A stretch of DNA of 5,811 bases from Mycobacterium sp. GTDB taxonomy: Bacteria > Actinomycetota > Actinomycetes > Mycobacteriales > Mycobacteriaceae. Every line of letters starts with the position of its first letter. Within the stretch, counting starts at the first letter, position 1. Of the stretch, positions 5,743-5,811 are shown in pieces. The stretch covers positions 1 through 5,811 of the forward strand of contig JAOPWF010000342.1 in NCBI GenBank assembly GCA_025965815.1. Reading direction: 5' to 3'. Both the position numbers and the translations under genes were made by a program. The notes under the pieces were generated by a model that did no database searches, had not been told where the DNA came from, and saw only the letters and a list, made by a program, of their open reading frames with translations.

Positions 5743-5811
5743 GCGCAGCAAGAAATCGCAGTTCCCACAACTGCCGCCGGCGCCGCAGGACTATCCCACC
5801 TTCCCGGACAA
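5702..5811 (+). CDS. uppS: Z-prenyl diphosphate synthase (UppS), N-terminal end (partial)
   Basis: The first 36 codons of a gene that continues beyond the window. The residues FPQLPPAPQDYPTFPD (21-36) match the proline-rich N-terminal extension that I recall in mycobacterial long-chain Z-prenyl diphosphate synthases (Rv2361c in M. tuberculosis), and uppS follows recO in that genome. The enzyme condenses isopentenyl diphosphate onto a prenyl primer to make decaprenyl diphosphate, the carrier-lipid precursor for peptidoglycan, arabinogalactan and lipoarabinomannan. The catalytic domain lies outside the window. The start at 5702 is chosen for its ribosome binding site. The first 20 residues (MAMNRVSSSLRGAERSKKSQ) are basic and probably disordered. 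Because the start overlaps recO by 41 nt, co-transcription and coupled translation are likely. Confidence 0.8.
   Translation, partial: MAMNRVSSSLRGAERSKKSQFPQLPPAPQDYPTFPD

Overview
The window is high-GC DNA with the gene order of a core mycobacterial chromosomal block. From memory this matches M. tuberculosis Rv2367c to Rv2361c (ybeY, CorC/HlyC-like CBS protein, cytidine-deaminase-like protein, era, amiA2, recO, uppS). Several proteins, notably Era, RecO and the amidase, read as close mycobacterial orthologues. The source is most likely a Mycobacterium other than the M. tuberculosis complex: a CAP-domain gene sits between era and amiA2, and the amidase carries a short repeat-encoded insert that I do not recall in the tuberculosis protein. 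No database search could be run, so the species is not assigned.

Layout, left to right. Positions 2-1747 hold a tightly overlapping plus-strand run: the 3' end of ybeY, a CorC/HlyC-type membrane protein starting in a GTGA overlap, and a small cytidine-deaminase-fold protein starting 8 nt inside the end of corC. A gap of about 110 nt follows, containing nested inverted repeats (1765-1840), and then era (1857-2759). era converges with a minus-strand gene for a secreted CAP-domain protein (2763-3263), their stop codons only 3 nt apart. Upstream of that gene, on the same strand, is an amidase-signature enzyme, the AmiA2 type (3353-4849). The amidase gene is divergent from recO (4912-5742) across 62 nt. 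uppS begins inside the end of recO (5702) and runs off the window.

Functionally, the plus-strand genes form a housekeeping set: rRNA processing and 30S maturation (YbeY, Era), membrane/ion homeostasis (CorC-like), recombinational repair (RecO) and prenyl-lipid synthesis for the cell wall (UppS). The minus-strand pair (amidase and CAP protein) is an accessory island between era and recO.

No mobile element, CRISPR array, tRNA or rRNA gene is visible, and no gene-free stretch exceeds about 110 nt. I found no obviously new multi-gene system. The most unusual items are the 27-nt palindromic insert that encodes nine residues of the amidase, the structured repeat before era, the cysteine-free deaminase-fold protein, and the CAP protein lacking both signature histidines.
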